Assembly: GCA_946183335.1 (NCBI GenBank)
Contig: CAMGZN010000051.1
Span: forward strand, 1-7,060
Origin: an uncultured Caryophanales bacterium
Lineage (GTDB): Bacteria > Bacillota_I > Bacilli_A > RFN20 > CAG-826
Reading direction: 5' to 3'
DNA: 7,060 nucleotides
Shown here: piece by piece, positions 1 through 6,141 of the stretch
Layout: every line of letters begins with the position of its first letter
How positions within the stretch are numbered: position 1 is the first letter of the stretch
Position numbers and translations under genes: made by a program
Notes under the pieces: model-generated
What the model was told of the DNA's origin: nothing
Databases searched by the model: none
The model's input: only the letters and a program-made list of their open reading frames with translations

Positions 1-887
1 AAATTCTTGTCTCGATTCTCATGATTTCAATGATCATGGTGATGATGTTAATGTCTGTAGAATGTGTAAGACGTATCTCTGAAGTTTTAACTGAAGAACC
101 AGCAATTAAAAACCCAGAAAATCCAATTTATGAAGTTGCAAACGGAGATATTTTCTTTGACAATGTTAACTTCAAATACAAAGAAACAGCTCAAAAATGC
201 GCCCTTTCAAATATTAATTTAAATATTAAATCTGGAGAATTTGTCGGCATTCTTGGATCAACTGGTTCCGGAAAAACATCTTTAGTCAATCTGATTTCTC
301 GTCTATATGACGTAACTGACGGAAAGGTCATGGTCGGAGATCACGATGTCCGTGAATACGACATTAAATCCTTACGAAAATCTGTTTCGGTTGTCTTACA
401 AAAGAACGTTTTATTCTCCGGAACAATCGAATCAAACCTCAAATGGGGAAAAGAAGACGCCACAGTCGAAGAGATGGAAAAAGCTTGTGAAATTGCTCAA
501 GCAGCTGAAATTGTTAAAGCCAAAAAAGATGGCTTAAAATCCAAGGTTGAACAAGGCGGAGCAAACTTCTCAGGCGGACAAAAGCAACGTCTTTGTATTG
601 CGCGCGCTATTGTCGGATCACCAAAGATTCTTATTTTAGACGACTCCACATCTGCCGTTGATACCAAGACAGACAAATTGATCCGCAAAGGCTTAAAAGA
701 AAAACTCCCAAATATAACCAAAATTGTTATTGCTCAACGTATTTCTTCTATTGAAGACGCCGATAAAATCGTTGTTTTGGATGATGGAGCAATTTCTGCT
801 ATTGGAACACACGAAGAATTGCTTAAAAAATCAAAGATTTATCGCGAAGTGTATGAAACTCAAAATCGAGTGGGAGGTGCTAACTAA
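1..887 (+). CDS. ABC exporter half-transporter, degenerate-site subunit (5' partial)
   Basis: This is the C-terminal part of an ATP-driven membrane exporter subunit. The frame is open from base 3 to the left edge. The ATG at 21 lies inside the last transmembrane helix (hydrophobic, Met-rich, followed by ECVRRISEVL), so it is not the true start. Counting from that Met, the nucleotide-binding domain spans about residues 42-285: Walker A GSTGSGKT (79-86), Q-loop Gln127, signature FSGGQ (183-187), Walker B ILILDD (203-208) and IAQR (237-240). Two catalytic positions are altered: the Walker B glutamate is Asp208 (codon 642-644) and the switch histidine is Gln239 (codon 735-737). The domain is otherwise intact, so this is not decay. 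It fits the TM287/BmrC-type subunit of heterodimeric exporters, whose own ATP site hydrolyses poorly. The next gene, overlapping by one base, is the expected partner. The substrate (drug, lipid or peptide) cannot be told from sequence. Confidence 0.93.
   Translation, partial: ILVSILMISMIMVMMLMSVECVRRISEVLTEEPAIKNPENPIYEVANGDIFFDNVNFKYKETAQKCALSNINLNIKSGEFVGILGSTGSGKTSLVNLISRLYDVTDGKVMVGDHDVREYDIKSLRKSVSVVLQKNVLFSGTIESNLKWGKEDATVEEMEKACEIAQAAEIVKAKKDGLKSKVEQGGANFSGGQKQRLCIARAIVGSPKILILDDSTSAVDTKTDKLIRKGLKEKLPNITKIVIAQRISSIEDADKIVVLDDGAISAIGTHEELLKKSKIYREVYETQNRVGGAN
872..877 (+). promoter_or_regulatory. Ribosome binding site of second ABC gene
   Basis: GGGAGG lies inside the last codons of the upstream ABC gene, 9 nt before the ATG at 887. 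It fixes the start that overlaps the upstream TAA by one base (TAATG), an arrangement that favours coupled translation of the two subunits. Confidence 0.85.
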
Positions 888-2878
888 TGCCACCAGTTCG
901 TATTAGAGAACATAAACGTGCCAAGAAGGGTACTCTTCCAAGATTATTGAAAGAGTTATTTAAACGCTATCCAGTTAGACTTGGATTCGCAATTTTCCTA
1001 ATTCTTTTCAATGTTTTCGCCAACCTCTCATCTTCGATGTTCTTAAACTTCATTACTGTTTGTTTATCCACCGCTTTATCAATGCCAGGCGGTGCGCAAA
1101 ACCCATTTACCGGAAGTTACGAAATTTCCGCGATGGGTATAACGCTCCATACAAATGTATCAACATTATTAATTGTTCTTGCAAGCATTTATGCTTTTGG
1201 TGTTTTCGCCGCTTGGTGGTGGCGAAGAACAATGGCTGTTATCACACACGAATACTTGAATGAACTTCGTATTCAAATGTTCACACATCTACAAGATCTG
1301 CCAATCAAATACTTTGATACACATCCGCATGGCGAAATCATGTCTTTGTTTACAAACGACATCGATACAATTCGTCAGTTTATTTCTGGGGCTCTTCCAA
1401 CATTTATCCAAGCTTCATCAGCAATTGTTTTGGTTCTTGTTGTAATGATGATGAACTCCATCTGGATGACGTTTGTGACACTTGTGTGTTCTCTTTTGAT
1501 GGTACTTTCCACGGTTGTCTTTGGTGGGAGAGCCGCAAAATTCTTTATTAAACAACAAATTCAAGTCGCTAAAGTTGAAGGTAACATTGAGGAGTCAATG
1601 AATGGTTTAAAAGTTATTAAATCGTTCTCTCACGAAGAAAAATCTATTGACCAATTCAAAGAATCGAATGATGAATTATGTGTTTATTCAACTAATGCCA
1701 ATATTGCTGGAAACGTTACTGGACCGGTCAATATGAACATCGGAAACTTCATGTACATCTTAACCGCTACAGTTGGTTTCTTGATGCTGGTTATTCCAGG
1801 ATTTAATAACTTAACACTTTCTGGATGGGTAGCAATTGATATTAATAACCCAGCAAATGTTTCAACTTTCTGGGGTGTTGTCTTATCCTTCTTACTCATG
1901 TCGAGAATGTTCTCTAACAACATGAATAACTTCTCACAACAAGTAACATTCATTGTTATGGGTATGGCTGGTGCATCTCGTTGTTTTGAACTCGTTGATG
2001 AAAAACCAGAAGTTGATGAGGGTTATGTTACTTTAGTACACGCAAAAAGAGATGAGAATGGAAACATTGTTGAGACAGATGAACGAACAAGACTCTTTGC
2101 TTGGAAGCATCCTCATGGAGATGGTTCATTAACATATACTGAACTTAAAGGAGACATTCTCTTAGATCATGTTGACTTCTCATATGATGGACACCGATTA
2201 GTCCTTGAAAATGTTGACATTTACGCGCACCCAGGTCAACAAATCGCTCTTGTTGGTGCAACAGGTGCAGGCAAAACCACAATTACAAACTTAATTAACC
2301 GCTTCTATCCGCTTGCCGATGGCAAAGTTAGATATGACGGAATCAACATTAATAAAATTAAAAAGGATGATTTACGTCGTTCTTTAGGTATTGTTTTGCA
2401 AGACGTTAACCTCTTTACCGGAACGGTTTTAGAAAACATTCGTTATGGCCGACTCGATGCCACAGATGAAGAATGTTTTGAAGCGGCCAAGATTGCAAAT
2501 GCGTATGACTTTATCATGCGTCTACCCGAAGGATTTAACACTGTCCTTTCTGGAGACGGATCAAACCTCTCCCAAGGACAACGTCAATTAATTTCTATTG
2601 CTCGTGCAGCAGTCGCAGACGCACCGGTTATGATTCTTGATGAAGCTACTTCATCCATTGATACTCGTACCGAAAAACTCGTTCAACAAGGCATGGATCA
2701 AATTATGAAAGGTCGAACAGTCTTTGTTATCGCTCACCGACTTTCAACTATTCAAAACGCAAACGCGATTATGGTTCTTGACCATGGCAAAATTATCGAA
2801 CGTGGAACTCATGAATCCTTAATCAAAGAAAAAGGCTATTACTATCAGTTATATACAGGAGCTTTCGAGCTAGAATAG
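887..2878 (+). CDS. ABC exporter half-transporter, catalytic-site subunit
   Basis: A complete 663-residue type IV (ABCB-like) half-transporter. A basic N-terminus (1-30) is followed by the transmembrane domain: TM1 about 31-60, TM2 about 92-112, TM3-4 about 170-212, TM5-6 about 287-360. Residues 61-91 and 305-328 are probably external loops. A charged insertion at about 380-420 links it to the ATPase domain, which has Walker A GATGAGKT (457-464), Gln505, signature LSQGQ (561-565), Walker B VMILDE with catalytic Glu586, and switch His617. Catalytic Glu and His are intact, but the second signature residue is Gln instead of Gly. In TM287/288- and BmrCD-type exporters this is the partner whose Walker A/B pairs with the other subunit's canonical FSGGQ to form the active site, while its own LSQGQ faces the degenerate site. 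The start is supported by GGGAGG 9 nt upstream. The pair should form one heterodimeric exporter. The substrate is unknown. Confidence 0.95.
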   Translation: MPPVRIREHKRAKKGTLPRLLKELFKRYPVRLGFAIFLILFNVFANLSSSMFLNFITVCLSTALSMPGGAQNPFTGSYEISAMGITLHTNVSTLLIVLASIYAFGVFAAWWWRRTMAVITHEYLNELRIQMFTHLQDLPIKYFDTHPHGEIMSLFTNDIDTIRQFISGALPTFIQASSAIVLVLVVMMMNSIWMTFVTLVCSLLMVLSTVVFGGRAAKFFIKQQIQVAKVEGNIEESMNGLKVIKSFSHEEKSIDQFKESNDELCVYSTNANIAGNVTGPVNMNIGNFMYILTATVGFLMLVIPGFNNLTLSGWVAIDINNPANVSTFWGVVLSFLLMSRMFSNNMNNFSQQVTFIVMGMAGASRCFELVDEKPEVDEGYVTLVHAKRDENGNIVETDERTRLFAWKHPHGDGSLTYTELKGDILLDHVDFSYDGHRLVLENVDIYAHPGQQIALVGATGAGKTTITNLINRFYPLADGKVRYDGININKIKKDDLRRSLGIVLQDVNLFTGTVLENIRYGRLDATDEECFEAAKIANAYDFIMRLPEGFNTVLSGDGSNLSQGQRQLISIARAAVADAPVMILDEATSSIDTRTEKLVQQGMDQIMKGRTVFVIAHRLSTIQNANAIMVLDHGKIIERGTHESLIKEKGYYYQLYTGAFELE

Positions 2879-2879
2879 T

Positions 2880-2883
2880 GAGG
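2880..2883 (+). promoter_or_regulatory. Ribosome binding site of lipoprotein gene
   Basis: GAGG, 7 nt before the ATG at 2891, lies directly after the stop codon of the ABC gene. With only 12 nt between the genes there is no room for a separate promoter or terminator, which supports one transcript. Confidence 0.75.
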
Positions 2884-2890
2884 TTTTGCA

Positions 2891-4534
2891 ATGAAAAAGT
2901 TAGGAATTGCATTGATTTTATCAGTCTTAGTTATCTCTGGTTGTACATCAACGTCAAAGAAAAAGAAACGCTCATCTAGTGCGGAACAAACTTCACAAAT
3001 TAGTGAACAACCAGGAACTTCTGCCAACCCAACAAGTGGAAATCCTGGCGTTTCATCAAACCCAACAATTTCTGGCACAACAAATCAAGGAACATCAGAA
3101 ACTCCACAACCAACAGATCCAATAATTGAATCGCTCGAAGTTAAAGGATATAAAGATACATTCCAAGTCGGAGATCAATTTTATTTTGGTGGAACAGCCA
3201 CTGTAACTTATGAAGACGGTTCTCAAGAAGATGTCACATCAAAAGTTCAGTTCTCTGGATTCGATTCTTCAGAAGCAAATAATCAATTAAGCATCATTGT
3301 TACATATAGCAATAACTCCAGCGTCGGAGGCACAAATTATTACGTTTCAATTGTGAGTGATATCACCAACCTTGGAAAACTAAAAATCGGTGCGATTAAA
3401 GAATATATGGAAGCACACCCAATCACAGTTCCTGCCGACAAGAAATGTGCTGTTGATTATAAGACCAAAGTTACATTCGATGGTGTTGCTCTTGAATCGG
3501 TAAATCTAGTAAAATACAACAAGTTCTCTGGGCTTGGAGATTCCTTCCCGGCCAAGATTATTTTTGGTGATGACACAGGCTATATTGCGGTCACGGGAAC
3601 AGGAGCAGAAGGAAACCTCGTTGATGGTGTTAAATCACACGTTGGAAAAGAAACATCTAAATACACTATTGTTGGTTATTTATCGATTTATCTAGGCCAT
3701 TATGAAATTGTAGTCGACGAAGTCGAAACAGATAAAAATGGTAAAAATGGATGGGATGAAACATTGCCAGTTACATGTGATGTTGCAACATTATCCAAGC
3801 AAAATATTACTATTGAAGAATTCTACGATATTGCTAAAGATAATAACTACAATTGTGCCGGTCATGGATATGGAGAAATCTATACCATTAAGAATGCAAC
3901 TTGTTACTTCTCCGACTCCGGAGACAACATATATTACTTATCTGACGGAGAAAGACTTTTAAAAGTCATCAATCACAATCGTCCAGACCTTTCCGAAGGT
4001 AAAGTTTATGACGTAGTTGGATTGCTTTCGATGCTCAATTATTCAGGAGCGATTTATCTGCAAAAAGCAACCGAAGTTGCTGGCACACCAGTTGCTCTTA
4101 ATTTAACGAGTCCTATTGAAAAGAACATCATTGATTTAAAGAAGATAAAAGCTTCTCAAGATGATACAAATACACGCTACCCAGAATACACAATGTTCTG
4201 GTCACACTTATATAAAACAACAGGTTACCTAACAACATGCGTTCAAGATGGGAAATACTTCATTGGAATTCGAGACACCTATTACACAGGCAAGGATCCA
4301 ATTAGTGGTCAAGTTCAAGCTCAAACAACCTATAACATGGCTTTAATCGATAACGAAAATTTCTGGAACGTAAGCCTAGAAAATCTTCAAAAATACAATC
4401 CATACATTGATTACATTGATCAAGACACCGCCGTCGATGTCTATTACATTCCTCAACAACTTGATTACACAAAAGGTGAAGCGAGATGGAAAATATTCTT
4501 ACTTCCATCAACATTCCCAATGGTTAATGAATAA
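2891..4534 (+). CDS. Surface lipoprotein with Ig-like and repeated OB-like domains
   Basis: A 547-residue protein, family not recognised by name. It starts with a lipoprotein signal peptide: MKK, a hydrophobic core (4-15) and lipobox ISGC with acylated Cys18. After a basic patch KKKKR (23-27) comes a Ser/Thr/Pro/Gly/Asn-rich linker (28-77), which should hold the rest away from the membrane. Residues about 78-156 look like a bacterial Ig-like domain (SLEVKGYKDTFQVGDQF, then a TYEDGSQEDVT strand pair). Two later segments resemble each other: YTIVGYLSIYLGHYEIV (258-274) and YDVVGLLSMLNYSGAIYL (373-390). Each ends a beta-rich unit (about 190-278 and 325-397) in the manner of extracytoplasmic OB-fold repeats; YKTTGYLTTCVQDGKYFIGI (441-460) may begin a third. 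No enzymatic motif is seen. Being third in the ABC cluster, it could be a surface partner of the exporter or merely co-transcribed cargo; the sequence does not decide. Domain assignments are by eye. A bidirectional terminator follows directly. Confidence 0.9.
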   Translation: MKKLGIALILSVLVISGCTSTSKKKKRSSSAEQTSQISEQPGTSANPTSGNPGVSSNPTISGTTNQGTSETPQPTDPIIESLEVKGYKDTFQVGDQFYFGGTATVTYEDGSQEDVTSKVQFSGFDSSEANNQLSIIVTYSNNSSVGGTNYYVSIVSDITNLGKLKIGAIKEYMEAHPITVPADKKCAVDYKTKVTFDGVALESVNLVKYNKFSGLGDSFPAKIIFGDDTGYIAVTGTGAEGNLVDGVKSHVGKETSKYTIVGYLSIYLGHYEIVVDEVETDKNGKNGWDETLPVTCDVATLSKQNITIEEFYDIAKDNNYNCAGHGYGEIYTIKNATCYFSDSGDNIYYLSDGERLLKVINHNRPDLSEGKVYDVVGLLSMLNYSGAIYLQKATEVAGTPVALNLTSPIEKNIIDLKKIKASQDDTNTRYPEYTMFWSHLYKTTGYLTTCVQDGKYFIGIRDTYYTGKDPISGQVQAQTTYNMALIDNENFWNVSLENLQKYNPYIDYIDQDTAVDVYYIPQQLDYTKGEARWKIFLLPSTFPMVNE

Positions 4535-4535
4535 T

Positions 4536-4568
4536 AAAAAATGTCCTGCAAAAGCTGGACATTTTTTT
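4536..4568. terminator. Bidirectional intrinsic terminator (lipoprotein / folD)
   Basis: An 11-bp perfect stem pairs AAAAAATGTCC (4536-4546) with GGACATTTTTT (4557-4567). After a T-T mismatch, a further GC/GC pair closes on AAAA (4548-4555). The A-run and T-run at the two ends give a U-tract on either strand. It begins 1 nt after the lipoprotein stop and lies 12 nt past the folD stop on the minus strand, so it ends both converging transcripts. Confidence 0.9.
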
Positions 4569-4579
4569 CTAAAACCCAA

Positions 4580-5365
4580 TTATTTATGAAGCTTTAATAA
4601 GTTCTCCATTAAGGCTAATCTTGTTAATAATCCAACGCCTCCTGGAACTGGAGTTTGAAGGAATACTGGAAGATTTGGAACAGCGTCTCCGTGAAGACCT
4701 GTTTCATCCCGGTTGATACCAACATCGACAATTACGGCCGACTTTTTATATTTATAAGATTCATCAAGAATGCCTTGTTTGCCAGTAGCGACAACAATAA
4801 TATCAGCATTAGCAATATATCTTTCAAAGTCTTCTCTGACTGTCTTTGAGTGAAGAACAGTGACATTTGAACTTTCAGCAAGAAGCATTTTAGCCATTGG
4901 TTTTCCAACAATGTTGGAACGACCAATCACCACTGCATTTTTACCTTTGAGTTCAACATTTTCGGCCTTAAGGTAATTCATAATTCCTTGAGGAGTACAT
5001 GGATTAAGTTTGCTTAATGGGTGGAAACCATCAACATCTTTCTCTGGTGAGATCGCTAACTTAATTGTGTCTTCGTTAATATGCTTTGGAAGAGGCATTT
5101 GAACAAGAAAACCATCAAGTTTTTTGTTTTTGTTAAGTTTTCCGACTAATTTAAGCAACTCTTTTTCAGTTGTAGATTCAGGAAGTTTAATTAATTTTGC
5201 ATCAACACCAAGTTCAGCAGAATCTTTTAGTTTTCCTTTAACATAAGCATTTGAAGCTGGATCATCATTGATTTGAACAATCACCAAAGTTGGTTTTCGG
5301 TCCATTTTTTCAATCAATTCTTTGAGCTCAACCTTACGAGCTTTAACATACTCTTTAATTACCAT
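4580..5365 (-). CDS. folD: Bifunctional methylenetetrahydrofolate dehydrogenase / methenyltetrahydrofolate cyclohydrolase
   Basis: Cytosolic FolD interconverts 5,10-methylene-, methenyl- and 10-formyl-tetrahydrofolate using NADP(H), feeding purine and formyl-Met synthesis. The 261 residues hold the family's motifs: DDPASNAYVKGKLK (34-47) with catalytic Tyr41 and Lys45, DGFLVQMPLP (84-93) with Gln89, PEKDVDGFHP (107-116) with Asp112, PCTPQGIM (122-129), the Rossmann segment VIGRSNIVGKP (146-156), VDVGIN (213-218) and TPVPGGVG (238-245). The ATG at 5365 is chosen because GAGGAA sits 7 nt upstream; a TTG 15 nt earlier would overlap that site. The protein is shorter than the usual 280-290: the N-terminal lead usually containing an LDGK-type motif is missing, the loop between FHP and PCTP is cut to five residues, and the usual GVGPMT reads GVGLLT. 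Core catalytic residues are intact, so activity is expected. It is divergent from the radical-SAM gene and shares a terminator with the lipoprotein. Confidence 0.96.
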   Translation of the reverse strand: MVIKEYVKARKVELKELIEKMDRKPTLVIVQINDDPASNAYVKGKLKDSAELGVDAKLIKLPESTTEKELLKLVGKLNKNKKLDGFLVQMPLPKHINEDTIKLAISPEKDVDGFHPLSKLNPCTPQGIMNYLKAENVELKGKNAVVIGRSNIVGKPMAKMLLAESSNVTVLHSKTVREDFERYIANADIIVVATGKQGILDESYKYKKSAVIVDVGINRDETGLHGDAVPNLPVFLQTPVPGGVGLLTRLALMENLLKLHK

Positions 5366-5372
5366 AATTATG

Positions 5373-5378
5373 TTCCTC
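5373..5378 (-). promoter_or_regulatory. Ribosome binding site deciding the folD start
   Basis: Minus-strand GAGGAA lies 7 nt before the ATG at 5365. It supports that start over the in-frame TTG at 5380, which overlaps the same bases and has no site of its own. Confidence 0.85.
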
Positions 5379-5393
5379 AAAAATTATGTAGAT

Positions 5394-5402
5394 ATGATAA
5401 CA
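5394..5402 (-). promoter_or_regulatory. Putative folD promoter, extended -10
   Basis: On the minus strand TGT-TATCAT forms an extended -10 (TGn plus a hexamer matching TATAAT at 5 of 6 positions). It implies a leader of roughly 20 nt that includes the GAGGAA site. No good -35 lies at 17 bp; a TTGATA lies 20 bp upstream, inside the dyad at 5404-5428. Predicted by eye. Confidence 0.55.
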
Positions 5403-5403
5403 C

Positions 5404-5428
5404 ATTTTGATAGTTTTCCTATCAAAAT
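5404..5428. promoter_or_regulatory. Perfect 10-bp dyad, candidate operator between folD and radical-SAM gene
   Basis: ATTTTGATAG (5404-5413) and CTATCAAAAT (5419-5428) are exact inverted copies around TTTTC. The site starts 2 nt upstream of the folD extended -10 element. Its right arm covers the expected -35 position (5420-5425) for the -10 at 5443 on the plus strand. A protein dimer bound here could affect both divergent promoters. It resembles no operator I can name with confidence. Confidence 0.6.
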
Positions 5429-5442
5429 ATTTTAATATTATT

Positions 5443-5448
5443 TATAAT
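5443..5448 (+). promoter_or_regulatory. -10 hexamer of radical-SAM gene, candidate leaderless promoter
   Basis: A consensus TATAAT ends 6 nt before the ATG at 5455, so the normal transcription start distance falls on or next to the A of the start codon. There is no Shine-Dalgarno between them. The -35 match at 17 bp spacing (TATCAA, 5420-5425) is poor and lies in the dyad, as would suit an activated or otherwise regulated promoter. The surrounding AT-richness makes a chance hexamer possible. Confidence 0.55.
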
Positions 5449-5454
5449 AGCAAT

Positions 5455-6141
5455 ATGGAATTTGTTGGTTTAGACAAAATGTCACTTCTTGACTACGAAG
5501 ATTATGTCTCCGCAGTGATTTTTTCACCAGCGTGTAATTTTAGATGTCCATTTTGTCATAACGGACAATCTGTTTTAAATTCTTCCGCCGAAATTCCTTT
5601 TGGCGAAATTCTTTCTTATCTAAAAAGTAGAAAAGGTTTACTTGATGCTGTTGTTGTTACGGGTGGAGAGCCAACTTTGATGCCTGATCTCGAAAACAAG
5701 ATTCGTCAAATCAAGGAACTTGGATATGAAGTTAAGCTTGATACAAATGGTACAAACCCAGAATTACTGCAACATTTAATTAATGAAAAACTTATCGATT
5801 ATGTTGCAATGGATATCAAGAATTCTCCAAAGAAATACGCTCTAACTGCAGGATGTCAAAAAGTTGATTTAGAAAAGATTAAAAAATCAATCGAAATTTT
5901 AAAAACATCAGGGATTCGCTATGAATTTCGCACAACTTTAGTCAAGGAATTCCATGATTTTTCAGACATTCCAGAAATCGGAAGATTAGTTGAAGGAGCA
6001 AAGAAAATTTACCTTCAAAAATTCGTTGATCGAGAAGGAGTCATTCAAAAAGGGCTCCACCAAGCCGACGAAGAAATTGCAAACTTGTATAAAAAAGACC
6101 TCGAGAGATTTGTCTCAGAGGTCTATCTTAGAGGTTATTAA
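5455..6141 (+). CDS. Radical SAM activating enzyme, NrdG2/PflA type
   Basis: A 228-residue radical-SAM protein that should bind a [4Fe-4S] cluster and S-adenosylmethionine and generate the deoxyadenosyl radical that creates a glycyl radical in a partner enzyme. The cluster motif CNFRCPFC holds Cys27, Cys31 and Cys34 (CxxxCxxC); VTGGEPTL (68-75) is the SAM-binding GGE motif; KLDTNGT (94-100) and YVAMDIKNSP (116-125) are core strands of the family barrel. The N-terminus FVGLDKMSLLDYEDYVSAVIF matches the start of the short 'anaerobic ribonucleoside-triphosphate reductase activating protein' family, which supports ATG 5455; an upstream TTG at 5407 lies in the regulatory dyad. No nrdD or pyruvate formate-lyase gene is in the window, so the partner is inferred; reductase activation is likeliest. 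It implies an anaerobic lifestyle. Its 3' end overlaps the convergent flavoprotein gene by 4 bp and contains that gene's terminator. Confidence 0.9.
   Translation: MEFVGLDKMSLLDYEDYVSAVIFSPACNFRCPFCHNGQSVLNSSAEIPFGEILSYLKSRKGLLDAVVVTGGEPTLMPDLENKIRQIKELGYEVKLDTNGTNPELLQHLINEKLIDYVAMDIKNSPKKYALTAGCQKVDLEKIKKSIEILKTSGIRYEFRTTLVKEFHDFSDIPEIGRLVEGAKKIYLQKFVDREGVIQKGLHQADEEIANLYKKDLERFVSEVYLRGY
6091..6124 (-). terminator. Terminator of the flavoprotein gene, embedded in the radical-SAM coding sequence
   Basis: Read on the minus strand, AGACCTC (6124-6118) pairs with GAGGTCT (6102-6096). After a small internal loop, a GAGA/TCTC stem (6114-6111 with 6106-6103, one alternative register) is closed by a 4-nt loop. 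TTTTTT (6096-6091) follows the stem. The hairpin starts 13 nt after the flavoprotein stop at 6138. On the plus strand the same bases encode the KKDLERFVSEV tail of the radical-SAM protein. Confidence 0.75.

Noticed and set aside
21..23. ATG at 21 as the true start of the first ABC gene
   Set aside because: The frame is open to the left edge and codes for hydrophobic residues before this Met. The codon sits in the last membrane helix and no ribosome site precedes it, so the gene is cut by the window.
642..737. First ABC gene as a decaying pseudogene because of its Asp and Gln substitutions
   Set aside because: The frame is open, all other motifs are intact and the substitutions are the known pattern of degenerate-site subunits, matched by changes in the partner.
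1684..1953. Minus-strand open frame inside the second ABC gene
   Set aside because: It has no ribosome site and no recognisable motif. Its sequence is explained as a shadow of the membrane-domain codons.
3731..3760. DKNGKNGWDE in the lipoprotein as an EF-hand or dockerin calcium loop
   Set aside because: There is a single short Asp/Asn/Gly match with no flanking helices and no second copy. It is more likely a turn between two domains.
3909..3924. Hairpin TCTCCG / CGGAGA in the lipoprotein gene
   Set aside because: The 6-bp stem with a 4-nt loop lies in mid-gene with no T-run on either side. Probably chance.
5366..5380. TTG start for folD, 15 nt upstream
   Set aside because: It overlaps the GAGGAA that is ideally placed for the ATG at 5365, adds five residues without family support and has no site of its own.
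5404..5428. The dyad as an intrinsic terminator
   Set aside because: It lies between divergent genes upstream of both, so no transcript ends there. The following bases are mixed A/T without a clean T-run.
5407..5454. TTG start at 5407 for the radical-SAM gene
   Set aside because: It falls in the palindrome and the -10 region, and the extra residues do not match the family, which begins close to the Met at 5455.
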